A stretch of 14,248 nt of DNA from an uncultured Rhodospirillales bacterium (GTDB lineage Bacteria > Pseudomonadota > Alphaproteobacteria > Acetobacterales > Acetobacteraceae), in NCBI GenBank assembly GCA_903928045.1, contig CAIYPH010000610.1:1-14248 (forward strand), written 5' to 3'. This document shows positions 6,709 to 13,185 of the stretch, piece after piece (the stretch's first letter is position 1; each line of letters begins with the position of its first letter). The notes beneath the pieces were generated by a model. That model saw only the letters and a list, made by a program, of their open reading frames with translations, had not been told where the DNA came from and ran no database searches. A program made the translations under genes and the position numbers.

Positions 6709-6726
6709 TTGTGAGAATTCTGACAA
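6709..6726. promoter_or_regulatory. 18-bp near-perfect dyad, candidate enhancer/operator
   Basis: TTGTGAGAATTCTGACAA is palindromic at 16 of 18 positions; only the fifth and fourteenth bases break symmetry. Its centre is about 75 bp upstream of the predicted biuH start, a place where enhancer-binding activators of sigma-54 act. It lies beside an unusually AT-rich patch (about 6727-6758) that might bend DNA or bind IHF. It does not resemble the NtrC consensus. Confidence 0.5.
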
Positions 6727-6781
6727 GAATCACGATAATATATGCTTACGAAATCGGCAAACGCCCAATAGTCGTGCGAAT

Positions 6782-7168
6782 TCAGCCCGCTTCGTCGATC
6801 ACGCTCACATGGGCCGCCACCACGCGCCAGCCCTCCTTCATTCGCACCCAGGTCTGCATCTGCCGCCCGACCCTCCCCGGGGTCGTGTCACGATGAAACA
6901 GCGTCGCCGCCATCGCCATGTCGCGGCCATATGTGGTGATCTGCGTGCGCGACAGCCGCCGTGCGAGCCCAACAGGCGAGCGGGCGGCACGAAAGGCGGC
7001 GATTTCCGCGGGGCCATAGAGATTCTCGCCGATCCCGTAGCGCAGCACCTGCGCGCCGGACCAGAACAGCCCGTCGAGCGTCGCCACGTCATTGCCCACC
7101 AGCGCCGCCTCGTAGCGCGCGAACTCGGCCCGCACCTCGGCGACCACCTCCGGGATATCGATCTCCAT
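6782..7168 (-). CDS. atzH: AtzH/HpxZ-like protein (DUF3225; NTF2-like fold)
   Basis: A 128-aa protein starting MEIDIPEVVAEVRAEF and containing GNDVATLDGLFW, RYGIGENLYGPAEIAAFRAAR and a C-terminal beta region ending WRVVAAHVSV. This is the pattern of AtzH and of HpxZ from oxalurate clusters. In Pseudomonas sp. ADP, AtzH was shown to be a decarboxylating amidohydrolase converting 1,3-dicarboxyurea to allophanate. ATG 7168 shares its first base with the AtzE TGA (TGATG) and has GGAGG (7180-7176) at 7-nt spacing. A longer in-frame start at 7252 is rejected because it would lie within atzE and add a low-complexity tail. It is the last gene of the atzF-G-E-H unit. Neighbouring atzF favours AtzH over HpxZ. 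Confidence 0.84.
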   Translation of the reverse strand: MEIDIPEVVAEVRAEFARYEAALVGNDVATLDGLFWSGAQVLRYGIGENLYGPAEIAAFRAARSPVGLARRLSRTQITTYGRDMAMAATLFHRDTTPGRVGRQMQTWVRMKEGWRVVAAHVSVIDEAG

Positions 7169-8565
7169 CACGCCCCCTCCGGCCGCGGTGCCACACAGGC
7201 GCCGCTCGCCTCCAAATGCGCCGCGATGCGCAGCGCCACGTCCTCCCGCCACGGCGCGGCGATCACCTGCACGCCGAGCGGGAGTTTCCCATTGCTAACC
7301 GGCACGGCTGCCACCGGCAGGCCGATGAAGCTGATCGGCTGGGTGAAAATCCCGAGATTGGGACGCACCGGTAGCTCGACGCCACCCAGCGTGAATGTCT
7401 GCTGCCCGAGCAGCGGCGCCGGACAAGGCGTGCTCGGCGCCAGGATCGCGTCCACCCCGTCGAACAACCGCAATACGGCGTCGCGATACCAGCGGCGGAA
7501 TTGCTGCGCCCGCTGCACCAGCGGCGCCGGTAGCATCGCGCCCGCGAGCAGCCGGTCGCGTACCGCCGGGTCGAAATCGCCGGGCTGGCGGCGCAGCCGG
7601 TCGAGATGCAGCGCGGCGCCCTCGGTGGTCGTGATCACGAAGGCCGCCGCCCGCGCCCGCGCCGCCTCGGGGATCTCGACCTCCCGCGTCACCCCAAGCG
7701 CGGCGGCGACATGGCTCACCGCCGCGTCCGCCTCTTCCATCAGCCCCGTGCGGAAATACCCCCCGGCGCGGGCGATCCGAAGTCCGGCAATGCCATCGCC
7801 GATCCGTCCGCTCACCGGCTCGGCCGGACGGTCAGCGCAGGCCGCGTCCGCCGCGTCATATCCCTGCATCGCGTCGTAGCTCAGCGCGAGGTCAGCGACC
7901 GTGCGCGCCAGCGGCCCTAGATGATCAAGGCTACCGACGAAGGGGAAACTGCGGCTGCGCGGCAGGCGGCCATAGGTCGGCTTCAACCCGAACAGGCCAC
8001 AGAGTGCGGACGGCACCCGGATCGACCCATTCGTGTCTGACCCCAGTGCAATCGGCACCAATCCACCCGCCACCGCCGAGCCGCTGCCGCCGGAGGACCC
8101 GCCGCTCATCCGCGCCGTGTCATGCGGGTTGCGGGAGGCGCCGTCATGCACGTTCTCGCCGGTGAAATCATAGGCGTATTCACCCATGTTGAGCCCACCG
8201 AGCAGAACGGCGCCCGCCGCCTCCATCCGCTCCACCAGCACCGCGTCCCGCGTCGCTGGCGGCCGCGCTCGGTTGATCGCGCTGCCGGCGCGGGTCGGCA
8301 GACCCTTGATGTCGAACAGGTTCTTCACCGCGAAGGGCACCCCGGCGAGCGGCCCGGGCGGCCTCCCCGCGGCGATAGCGGTGTCCACCGAGGCCGCGGT
8401 GGCCCGGGCGCGGGCGGCGGTGACGTCGGTAAAGGCGTTCAGCACGCCATTCCGCCCGGCAATCCGCGCCAGCGCCGCCTCGGTGACCGCCAGTGCGGTG
8501 GTCGCCCTTGAGGCAACGGCGGCGGCAATCTCGGCAGCGCTGGCCCAGGCGAGACCTGCCGTCAT
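7168..8565 (-). CDS. atzE: Amidase-signature hydrolase, 1-carboxybiuret hydrolase-like subunit AtzE
   Basis: A 465-aa amidase-signature enzyme with the full Ser-cisSer-Lys triad: K81 (FAVKNLFD), cis-Ser S157 (MSGGSSGGSGSA) and nucleophile S181 (SDTNGSIRVP), 24 residues apart as usual. Sequence context (GLNMGEYAYDFTGENVHDG, GPLARTVADLALSYDAMQG) is typical of AtzE. With AtzG it hydrolyses 1-carboxybiuret to 1,3-dicarboxyurea. Its ATG (8565-8563) overlaps the stop of the small atzG gene by ATGA, exactly the subunit pairing expected. There is little Shine-Dalgarno of its own, so coupling probably drives translation. The alternative is HpxY of the oxalurate pathway, a close relative; the adjacent allophanate hydrolase and BiuH argue for the ureide pathway. 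Confidence 0.86.
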   Translation of the reverse strand: MTAGLAWASAAEIAAAVASRATTALAVTEAALARIAGRNGVLNAFTDVTAARARATAASVDTAIAAGRPPGPLAGVPFAVKNLFDIKGLPTRAGSAINRARPPATRDAVLVERMEAAGAVLLGGLNMGEYAYDFTGENVHDGASRNPHDTARMSGGSSGGSGSAVAGGLVPIALGSDTNGSIRVPSALCGLFGLKPTYGRLPRSRSFPFVGSLDHLGPLARTVADLALSYDAMQGYDAADAACADRPAEPVSGRIGDGIAGLRIARAGGYFRTGLMEEADAAVSHVAAALGVTREVEIPEAARARAAAFVITTTEGAALHLDRLRRQPGDFDPAVRDRLLAGAMLPAPLVQRAQQFRRWYRDAVLRLFDGVDAILAPSTPCPAPLLGQQTFTLGGVELPVRPNLGIFTQPISFIGLPVAAVPVSNGKLPLGVQVIAAPWREDVALRIAAHLEASGACVAPRPEGA

Positions 8566-8744
8566 GGTGTGAACACCGGCGCCGGCTCGGCTTCGTCCGG
8601 CAATTCGAACGCGCCGACGAGGGCGGCCATGCGCAGGCTCAGCGCGAGGTTGCCACGCACCGCCGCGCGCCACTCCGGCGCGATCGGCAGCCCGAGCACC
8701 GCCACCGCGGCGTCGATGAATGCGTCCAGTTCCACCTCTGTCAT
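8562..8744 (-). CDS. atzG: AtzG/HpxX-like small subunit (DUF4089)
   Basis: A 60-aa mainly helical protein with VELDAFIDAAVAVLGLPIAP, a WRAAVRGNLALSLRMAALV helix and an acidic-Pro C-terminus. This matches the DUF4089 group: AtzG, the GatC-like partner that stabilises AtzE, and HpxX. It is slightly shorter than typical AtzG. ATG 8744 overlaps the atzF stop (ATGA, 8741-8744) and has a strong AGGAGG (8757-8752) 7 nt upstream. Its own stop overlaps the atzE start in the same way. Position immediately before the amidase gene is the best evidence for the role. Confidence 0.85.
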   Translation of the reverse strand: MTEVELDAFIDAAVAVLGLPIAPEWRAAVRGNLALSLRMAALVGAFELPDEAEPAPVFTP

Positions 8745-10444
8745 TGTCCCGCCTCCTCAGCCGCGCGCCAAGCGCGCCAGCCGCCATGGGATGTGATATC
8801 CGGCGCATCCACGAGCGCGGCCGCCTCGGCGAGGAAGCCGAGGCATGGCCCGTCCTCCAGCGCCACCGTCCCGAACCCCAGAGGCGGCGGCACCTGCGCC
8901 AGAAGCGCCCCGATAGCAGCGGTCGGCAATGCCCAAACCTCGCCGGTGATCGCCGCACCTGGCGCGCCCCGCGCCATGCCCGGCCGGTTGCCCAACGCAT
9001 GCAGCCGATACACTGGCGCCGTGTGCGCGGTTCGCAGAAACCGGCCGCCGAGCGCGGTCACCTGTCCGTTGAGCGGCAGCCCCGCCATATGGGCGCCGAT
9101 GCAGAACAGCGCGGTCTCATCGCCGGCTGGCATCTCTGCGGTCTCGGCGGCCGGCAACCCTGCCGCGCGGCGATGGATCGCCTCGGCGATGGCCGCGATC
9201 CGCCCCTCCGACCATGCCGGGCCAAGCACTGTCACGCCGACCGGAAGTCCATCGGCGCCGAAACCGGCCGGCACCGCGATGGCGGCGAGGTCGCAGAGAT
9301 TGACGAAGTTGGTGAAAGTGCCGAGCCGGGCGTTGGGTCCGATCGGGTCGGATTCCAACTCCGCCAGCGTCGGGCAGAACGGCGCGGTCGGCAGCAGCAG
9401 GGCGTCATGCTCGGCGAACAGCGCCTCCGCGAGGCGGCGGGTGTGCGCCAAAGCGTGGAACGCGTCGAAGGCATCGGCCGTGCGCCGCTCCAGCCCGCCC
9501 TCCAGGATCGCCCGGGTCACCGGATGCAGCGAATCCGCCCGGGTCGTCACCATCCCGCGCAGCGCCGCCGTCCGCTCAGCGACCCATGGCCCATCGTAGA
9601 GCAGCCGGGCGATGGCGAGGAATGGCGCGATATCCACCGTGCCGGGCGCGAATGGCGCGGCGGCGGCGCGATAGAGCCGGGACACCTCCGGCGCGCACAG
9701 CGCGTCCACCTCGGCCACCGCGAGCCGCAGACCTCCGGCAAGCCCACCCCGGCGCAGATACCCCGCCGGCGGCCGCCGCGAATAGGGATCGGCCGCGGCA
9801 AACCCCGCGATCACCCGCTGCACCATCAAAGCGGCATCGACGCTGCGGGCGAACACCGAGATGGTATCGACCGAGCGGCACGCCGGCACCATGCCAAGCG
9901 CCGGCACGCTTCCGATGGTCGGCTTCAGCCCGACGATATTGCCGAATGCCGCGGGCACCCGGCCCGATCCGGCGGTATCCGTCCCCAGTGCCGCATCGAC
10001 GATCCCCGCCGCCACCGCCACTGCCGATCCGGAGGAGGAGCCGCCCGGCACATGCGCGGCGCTGAACACATTGCGCGGCACGCCGTAGGGGCTGCGCACG
10101 CCGACCAGCCCGGTGGCGAACTGGTCGAGATTGGTTTTGCCCACCACCAGGGCACCCGCCGCCTCCAATCGCGCCACCGCCTCGGCGCTCGCGGCCGGGA
10201 TATAGGCGAAATCCGGGCAGCCGGCGGTGGTTGGCAGGCCGGCGACATCGATATTGTCCTTCACCGCGACGGTCATGCCCCAGAGCGGCCGATCGCGTGG
10301 GCCTTCCGCTGTCAGCACCGCCGCTTTACGGATAATCTCCGCATCGGACAGCCGGGTGATCCAGATTGCCGGGCAATCGAACGCCGCATCGGCGCGCAGC
10401 ATCGCCGCTGCCGCCTCGCCCGGTGTTCGTCGCTGCTCCACCAT
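8741..10444 (-). CDS. atzF: Allophanate hydrolase
   Basis: A 567-aa protein with an amidase-signature domain (about 1-430) and the small C-terminal domain specific to allophanate hydrolases (about 445-560, FCIGAHMAGLPLNGQV to DITSHGGWRAW). The triad is K62 (VKDNID), S136 (GGSSSGS) and S160 (DTAGSGRVPAA), with spacings equal to those of AtzF (74 and 24). It hydrolyses allophanate, ending in ammonia and CO2, cytosolic. ATG 10444 is chosen: the in-frame TTG at 10483 overlaps the -12 of a sigma-54 promoter and lies before the predicted start site. The N-terminus is therefore shorter than that of Pseudomonas AtzF. There is no urea carboxylase partner, so allophanate must come from biuret-type substrates rather than urea. 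Confidence 0.93.
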   Translation of the reverse strand: MVEQRRTPGEAAAAMLRADAAFDCPAIWITRLSDAEIIRKAAVLTAEGPRDRPLWGMTVAVKDNIDVAGLPTTAGCPDFAYIPAASAEAVARLEAAGALVVGKTNLDQFATGLVGVRSPYGVPRNVFSAAHVPGGSSSGSAVAVAAGIVDAALGTDTAGSGRVPAAFGNIVGLKPTIGSVPALGMVPACRSVDTISVFARSVDAALMVQRVIAGFAAADPYSRRPPAGYLRRGGLAGGLRLAVAEVDALCAPEVSRLYRAAAAPFAPGTVDIAPFLAIARLLYDGPWVAERTAALRGMVTTRADSLHPVTRAILEGGLERRTADAFDAFHALAHTRRLAEALFAEHDALLLPTAPFCPTLAELESDPIGPNARLGTFTNFVNLCDLAAIAVPAGFGADGLPVGVTVLGPAWSEGRIAAIAEAIHRRAAGLPAAETAEMPAGDETALFCIGAHMAGLPLNGQVTALGGRFLRTAHTAPVYRLHALGNRPGMARGAPGAAITGEVWALPTAAIGALLAQVPPPLGFGTVALEDGPCLGFLAEAAALVDAPDITSHGGWRAWRAAEEAGQ

Positions 10445-10483
10445 GCCCTGGCCCCCGATTGCCCGTGATCGCCTCGATCCCAA

Positions 10484-10498
10484 GCAAGTCCAATGCCA
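10484..10498 (-). promoter_or_regulatory. Sigma-54 (RpoN) promoter for atzF-G-E-H
   Basis: On the - strand: TGGCATTGGACTTGC followed by T, fitting YTGGCAyN-N4-TTGCW with GG and GC exactly 12 apart. With the last C as -12 the start would be near 10472, 28 nt before the atzF ATG. It occupies the 62-bp gap after the cyclase gene, the only sizeable break in that part of the cluster. A second such element precedes biuH. Confidence 0.72.
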
Positions 10499-10506
10499 GG
10501 GGTTCG

Positions 10507-11412
10507 CTACACCACCGCCACCGGCCGCAACGGCGCCCCCGTCGCGCCGCGGATTTTCGGCGGCAGCACGATGGCGCAGAATGTCGCCACCCCGTCCGCC
10601 GCCAGTTCGTCGAGCGCCATGTTCTCGATCAAATGCACCCCGGCCTCGGCCAGCGCATGTTGGTGCACCGGTAGCGCCTTCGTTTTGTCGGGGTTTGGCA
10701 ACACCTCCACCGCCATGTTGTCGGTGCCGATGATCGCGGCGCCCCGCTCGGTGAGGTAGCGCGCGCCGGGCACGTCGATCCCCGGCTCGCCGGCGAGATA
10801 GCGGGCGTTGTCGACGCCGAAATAGCGGCCCCAGCCCGTCCGAATGAAAACCGCGTCCCCTGGCTCAATCTCCGTGCCGGTGCGGGCGAGCGTGGCCGCA
10901 AGGTCGTCCGGCGTCACCACGCGTCCGGGCCCGAGATGCGCGCCGCCATCGAGCCCGGCGACGTCGATCAGCACGCCCCGCGTGATCATCGGCGGCGCCT
11001 GCTCGATGCCGAGCGCGGCAAGTCCCCAGTCGCCCAGTGTGTCGGCGGCGCTGCGGTTGTTGTAGAGGCGGTCGCCCTTGGAGACATGGCCCAGCGCGTC
11101 GATATGGGTGCCGACATGCATGGTCATCTCCACCCGCTCAACGTTGGAGCCGGCATCATTGGTCATGCCGTGGCCGCGCCGGCGGCGGATGGCGTCGCGC
11201 CAGGTGGACCACATCATCATCAGGAAGGGCGGCTGGTTGGGCTGCATATACGGCGCCCCGGCGTCAGTGATCTGCGAGAGATCGTAGACCTTGGCGGTCT
11301 GAATGCCCTTCAGCGCGGCGAGGCGCTTCGCCTGGGTGATGAGATTGGCGGCGCCGATCTGGTCGTCGGCGCCCCAGCAGGCGCAGCCCCAAGGGCCGTG
11401 ATTGTGTGACAT
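10507..11412 (-). CDS. Cyclase-family metal-dependent hydrolase (PF04199), longer paralogue
   Basis: A 301-aa member of the kynurenine-formamidase/isatin-hydrolase-like 'cyclase' family. The metal and catalytic signature is HVGTHIDALGH (H99, G101-T102-H103, D105, H109). A second conserved part runs from FIRTGWGRYF through GTDNMAVEVLPNP to HLIENMALDELAADG. Family members are Mn- or Zn-dependent and open cyclic amides or cleave formamides; this one's substrate is unknown. ATG 11412 follows the upstream paralogue's TGA by 5 nt, with no clear Shine-Dalgarno, implying coupling. A longer reading from 11694 is rejected because it runs antiparallel in frame-shifted fashion through the preceding gene. 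The location just before atzF makes an amide or ureide ring plausible as substrate, by inference. Confidence 0.9.
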   Translation of the reverse strand: MSHNHGPWGCACWGADDQIGAANLITQAKRLAALKGIQTAKVYDLSQITDAGAPYMQPNQPPFLMMMWSTWRDAIRRRRGHGMTNDAGSNVERVEMTMHVGTHIDALGHVSKGDRLYNNRSAADTLGDWGLAALGIEQAPPMITRGVLIDVAGLDGGAHLGPGRVVTPDDLAATLARTGTEIEPGDAVFIRTGWGRYFGVDNARYLAGEPGIDVPGARYLTERGAAIIGTDNMAVEVLPNPDKTKALPVHQHALAEAGVHLIENMALDELAADGVATFCAIVLPPKIRGATGAPLRPVAVV

Positions 11413-11417
11413 CGTGC

Positions 11418-12206
11418 TCAACCCGGGATGATGGCGACGGCGCGCGTCCAGCCCGCGGAGGCGCGATGGACCTTGACCGGGAAGGCTGCGATCTCGAACC
11501 CGTCGGCCGGCAGGGTTTCGAGGTTGTTGAGCTTCTCCATGTGGGAGTAGCCGATCTCCCGCCCGGCGCGGTGCCCCTCCCAGATCAACCCGGCATCCCC
11601 CGTCGCCTCCACGCGGCGCTTGGTGTGGGAGAACGGCGCGTCCCAGCTCCACCCATCGGTGCCGACGAGGCGAATGCCGCGCTCCAGCAGCCACAGCGTG
11701 GCGGCCTTGCCGATGCCGCAGCCGGAGTCGACGTAGTCATCCTGCCCGTAGCGGCTGCCGGCCCTGGTGTTGACGACGACGATCTCGAGCGGCGCGAGGG
11801 TGTGGCCGATGCGCTTGAGTTCGGCCTCCACGTCGCCTGACGTGGCCACGTAGCCGTCCTCGAAATGACGGAAATCGAGCTTCACGCCGGGCTGGAAGCA
11901 CCATTCCAGCGGCACCTCGTCGATCCGCCAGGAGGGTTCGCCGCCCGGCTTGAGTGCGTGGTTCATGGTGGAGAAGAAGTGGTAGGGGGCATCCATATGG
12001 GTGCCGTTATGGGTGCTGATGGTCACCCGCTCGACGGCGGCGTATTCGCCGTCCGGCAGCTGGTCCACCCCGATGCCGAAGAATTCCGCGATTCCCGGGG
12101 CGGATTGGTGGTGGTCGATATACTCAATCTGCGGCAGCATCCGCGGCGGGTCGGAGGCGATGCCGGCCATCAGCGGGCTCGAGATGTCGATCAGTCGGCG
12201 GGCCAT
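11418..12206 (-). CDS. Cyclase-family metal-dependent hydrolase (PF04199), shorter paralogue
   Basis: A 262-aa protein with MARRLIDISSPL at the N-terminus and the family signature HNGTHMDAPYHF (H66, G68-T69-H70, D72, H76), then GTDGWSWDAPF (182-192) and EIGYSHMEKLNNLETLP near the end, as in predicted metal-dependent cyclic-amide hydrolases. It is only distantly like the next gene, so the pair is probably not a recent duplication; they may act on different substrates or successive steps. ATG 12206 has AGAGG (12219-12215) at 8-nt spacing; the longer reading from 12248 lacks support. That ribosome site can pair with an upstream CTCTCC. It lies 46 bp after the stress-protein gene and is likely co-transcribed with it. 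Confidence 0.9.
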   Translation of the reverse strand: MARRLIDISSPLMAGIASDPPRMLPQIEYIDHHQSAPGIAEFFGIGVDQLPDGEYAAVERVTISTHNGTHMDAPYHFFSTMNHALKPGGEPSWRIDEVPLEWCFQPGVKLDFRHFEDGYVATSGDVEAELKRIGHTLAPLEIVVVNTRAGSRYGQDDYVDSGCGIGKAATLWLLERGIRLVGTDGWSWDAPFSHTKRRVEATGDAGLIWEGHRAGREIGYSHMEKLNNLETLPADGFEIAAFPVKVHRASAGWTRAVAIIPG

Positions 12207-12215
12207 TCGGTGTTC

Positions 12216-12242
12216 CTCTCCGGGCGTTTCCGGCCTGGAGAG
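12216..12242. repeat. Possible hairpin hiding the ribosome site of the shorter cyclase gene
   Basis: CTCTCC (12216-12221) and GGAGAG (12237-12242) are perfect 6-bp arms with a 15-base loop. On the - strand mRNA the 3' arm is the Shine-Dalgarno GGAGAGG of the cyclase gene starting at 12206, so folding would reduce its access. Short and unproven. Confidence 0.35.
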
Positions 12243-12252
12243 TTGCACCGGA

Positions 12253-13107
12253 TCAGTGCGCCATCAACACCGGCACCGTCATCTCCGTCAGCAGGCTCCG
12301 GGTGACGCCGCCGAAGGCGCGTTCGCGCAGGGGCGAATGGCCATACATCCCGCAGACCAGCAGGTCAGTGCCGACATCCGCGGCGTAGGAGAGCAGTGCG
12401 TCGCCCTCGGAGATGCCGTTGGCGATGGTGTGCGCGGCCTCGGCCTTCACGCCGTGGCGGGCGAGATGGAGTGCGATGTCGGCGGCCGGCACGTCACCAT
12501 CGCCACCGATGCCGTGGCGGGGGTTGATGGCCAGCACCGTCACCTTGGCGGCGGCGCGCAGCAGCGGCATCGCGTCGTTCACGGCTCGGGCCGCCTCGCC
12601 GCTGCCGTTCCAGCCCACCAGCACGTTCTGGCCGACCTCGCCGTAGTCGCCGGCGAAGGGGATGACGAGCAGCGGGCGGCCGGAGGTCATGAGCGTCTTG
12701 GCGGAGACGGCGCTCGCCTTGGAGGAGGTCTCGTTGGGGTCGGGCTGGCCGATCACCACGAGGTCGGCGTAGCGGGTGTGCAGGGCCACCGTCTCGTCCA
12801 CCACACCTTCGATGCAGCGCCACTCGCCCTCCAGCCCTTCGGCGGCCAGGGCGGCGCGGAAAGCGGCCTCGGCGGGGGCGATTTCGGCGAGGCGGACGGC
12901 GCGCATCTGCTCGATCACGTCCTCGGCGCGCTGCACGTCAAGGAAGGCGGAGGGGAAGCCGTAGAACACGTCGGGGGGCGGCAGATCGACCACCGCGAGG
13001 CCGGTGAGATGCGCGCCGAAGCGCCGCGCCAGCGAGACCGCCACCCGCAGGCGCACGGCGCTGCGCGGCGAGGCGTCGAGATGCACCAGAATGTCCTTGT
13101 AGCCCAT
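12253..13107 (-). CDS. Universal stress protein, tandem UspA domains
   Basis: A 284-aa protein with two UspA-like halves. The first starts MGYKDILVHLDASPRSAVRL and runs to about residue 150. The second starts NVLVGWNGSGEAARAV and ends with GMYGHSPLRERAFGGVTRSL, an exact G-2x-G-9x-G nucleotide-binding motif. The equivalent place in the first half (GQPDPNETSS onward) lacks the Gly pattern, so only the C-terminal domain should bind ATP. ATG 13107 has GGGAG (13119-13115) at 7-nt spacing; a longer start at 13173 overlaps the putative FNR/FixK site. A 78-bp gap separates it from the oxygenase gene, and a TTGA-N6-TCAA box in that gap suggests low-oxygen control, common for such proteins. Confidence 0.92.
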   Translation of the reverse strand: MGYKDILVHLDASPRSAVRLRVAVSLARRFGAHLTGLAVVDLPPPDVFYGFPSAFLDVQRAEDVIEQMRAVRLAEIAPAEAAFRAALAAEGLEGEWRCIEGVVDETVALHTRYADLVVIGQPDPNETSSKASAVSAKTLMTSGRPLLVIPFAGDYGEVGQNVLVGWNGSGEAARAVNDAMPLLRAAAKVTVLAINPRHGIGGDGDVPAADIALHLARHGVKAEAAHTIANGISEGDALLSYAADVGTDLLVCGMYGHSPLRERAFGGVTRSLLTEMTVPVLMAH

Positions 13108-13159
13108 GACTGTTCTCCCGTTGATGGGCGCAGTCTCAGCGTTGCCGGCACCTGCCGCC

Positions 13160-13173
13160 TTGATCCAACTCAA
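13160..13173. promoter_or_regulatory. FNR/FixK-type box upstream of the universal stress protein gene
   Basis: TTGAT-CCAA-CTCAA matches the FNR/FixK consensus TTGAT-N4-ATCAA at 9 of 10 positions and keeps the core TTGA-N6-TCAA intact. Its centre is about 59 bp before the ATG at 13107, compatible with activation from near -41.5. It overlaps a perfect inverted repeat CCAACT-CAA-AGTTGG (13165-13179). Confidence 0.6.
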
Positions 13174-13185
13174 AGTTGGGTGGCG

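Noticed and set aside
6668..7879. + strand frame of 403 codons opposite atzH/atzE
   Set aside because: It crosses two well-supported genes and the biuH promoter region, and its Ser/Arg/Ala-rich composition is typical of a shadow.
7168..8744. AtzE/AtzG read as GatA/GatC of the tRNA amidotransferase
   Set aside because: No gatB is nearby, the small protein resembles DUF4089, and the neighbours are allophanate and biuret hydrolases.
8720..10468. Long + strand open frame of 582 codons opposite atzF
   Set aside because: It is a shadow of the allophanate hydrolase gene, with Arg/His/Pro-rich composition and no recognisable domain.
10445..10483. N-terminal extension of AtzF from TTG 10483
   Set aside because: The codon overlaps the -12 part of the sigma-54 promoter and precedes the predicted transcript start. 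ATG 10444 already leaves a reasonable N-terminus.
13165..13179. CCAACT-CAA-AGTTGG as terminator of the oxygenase gene
   Set aside because: The stem has only 6 bp and is not followed by a T-run on the - strand. It overlaps a better explanation, the FNR/FixK box.
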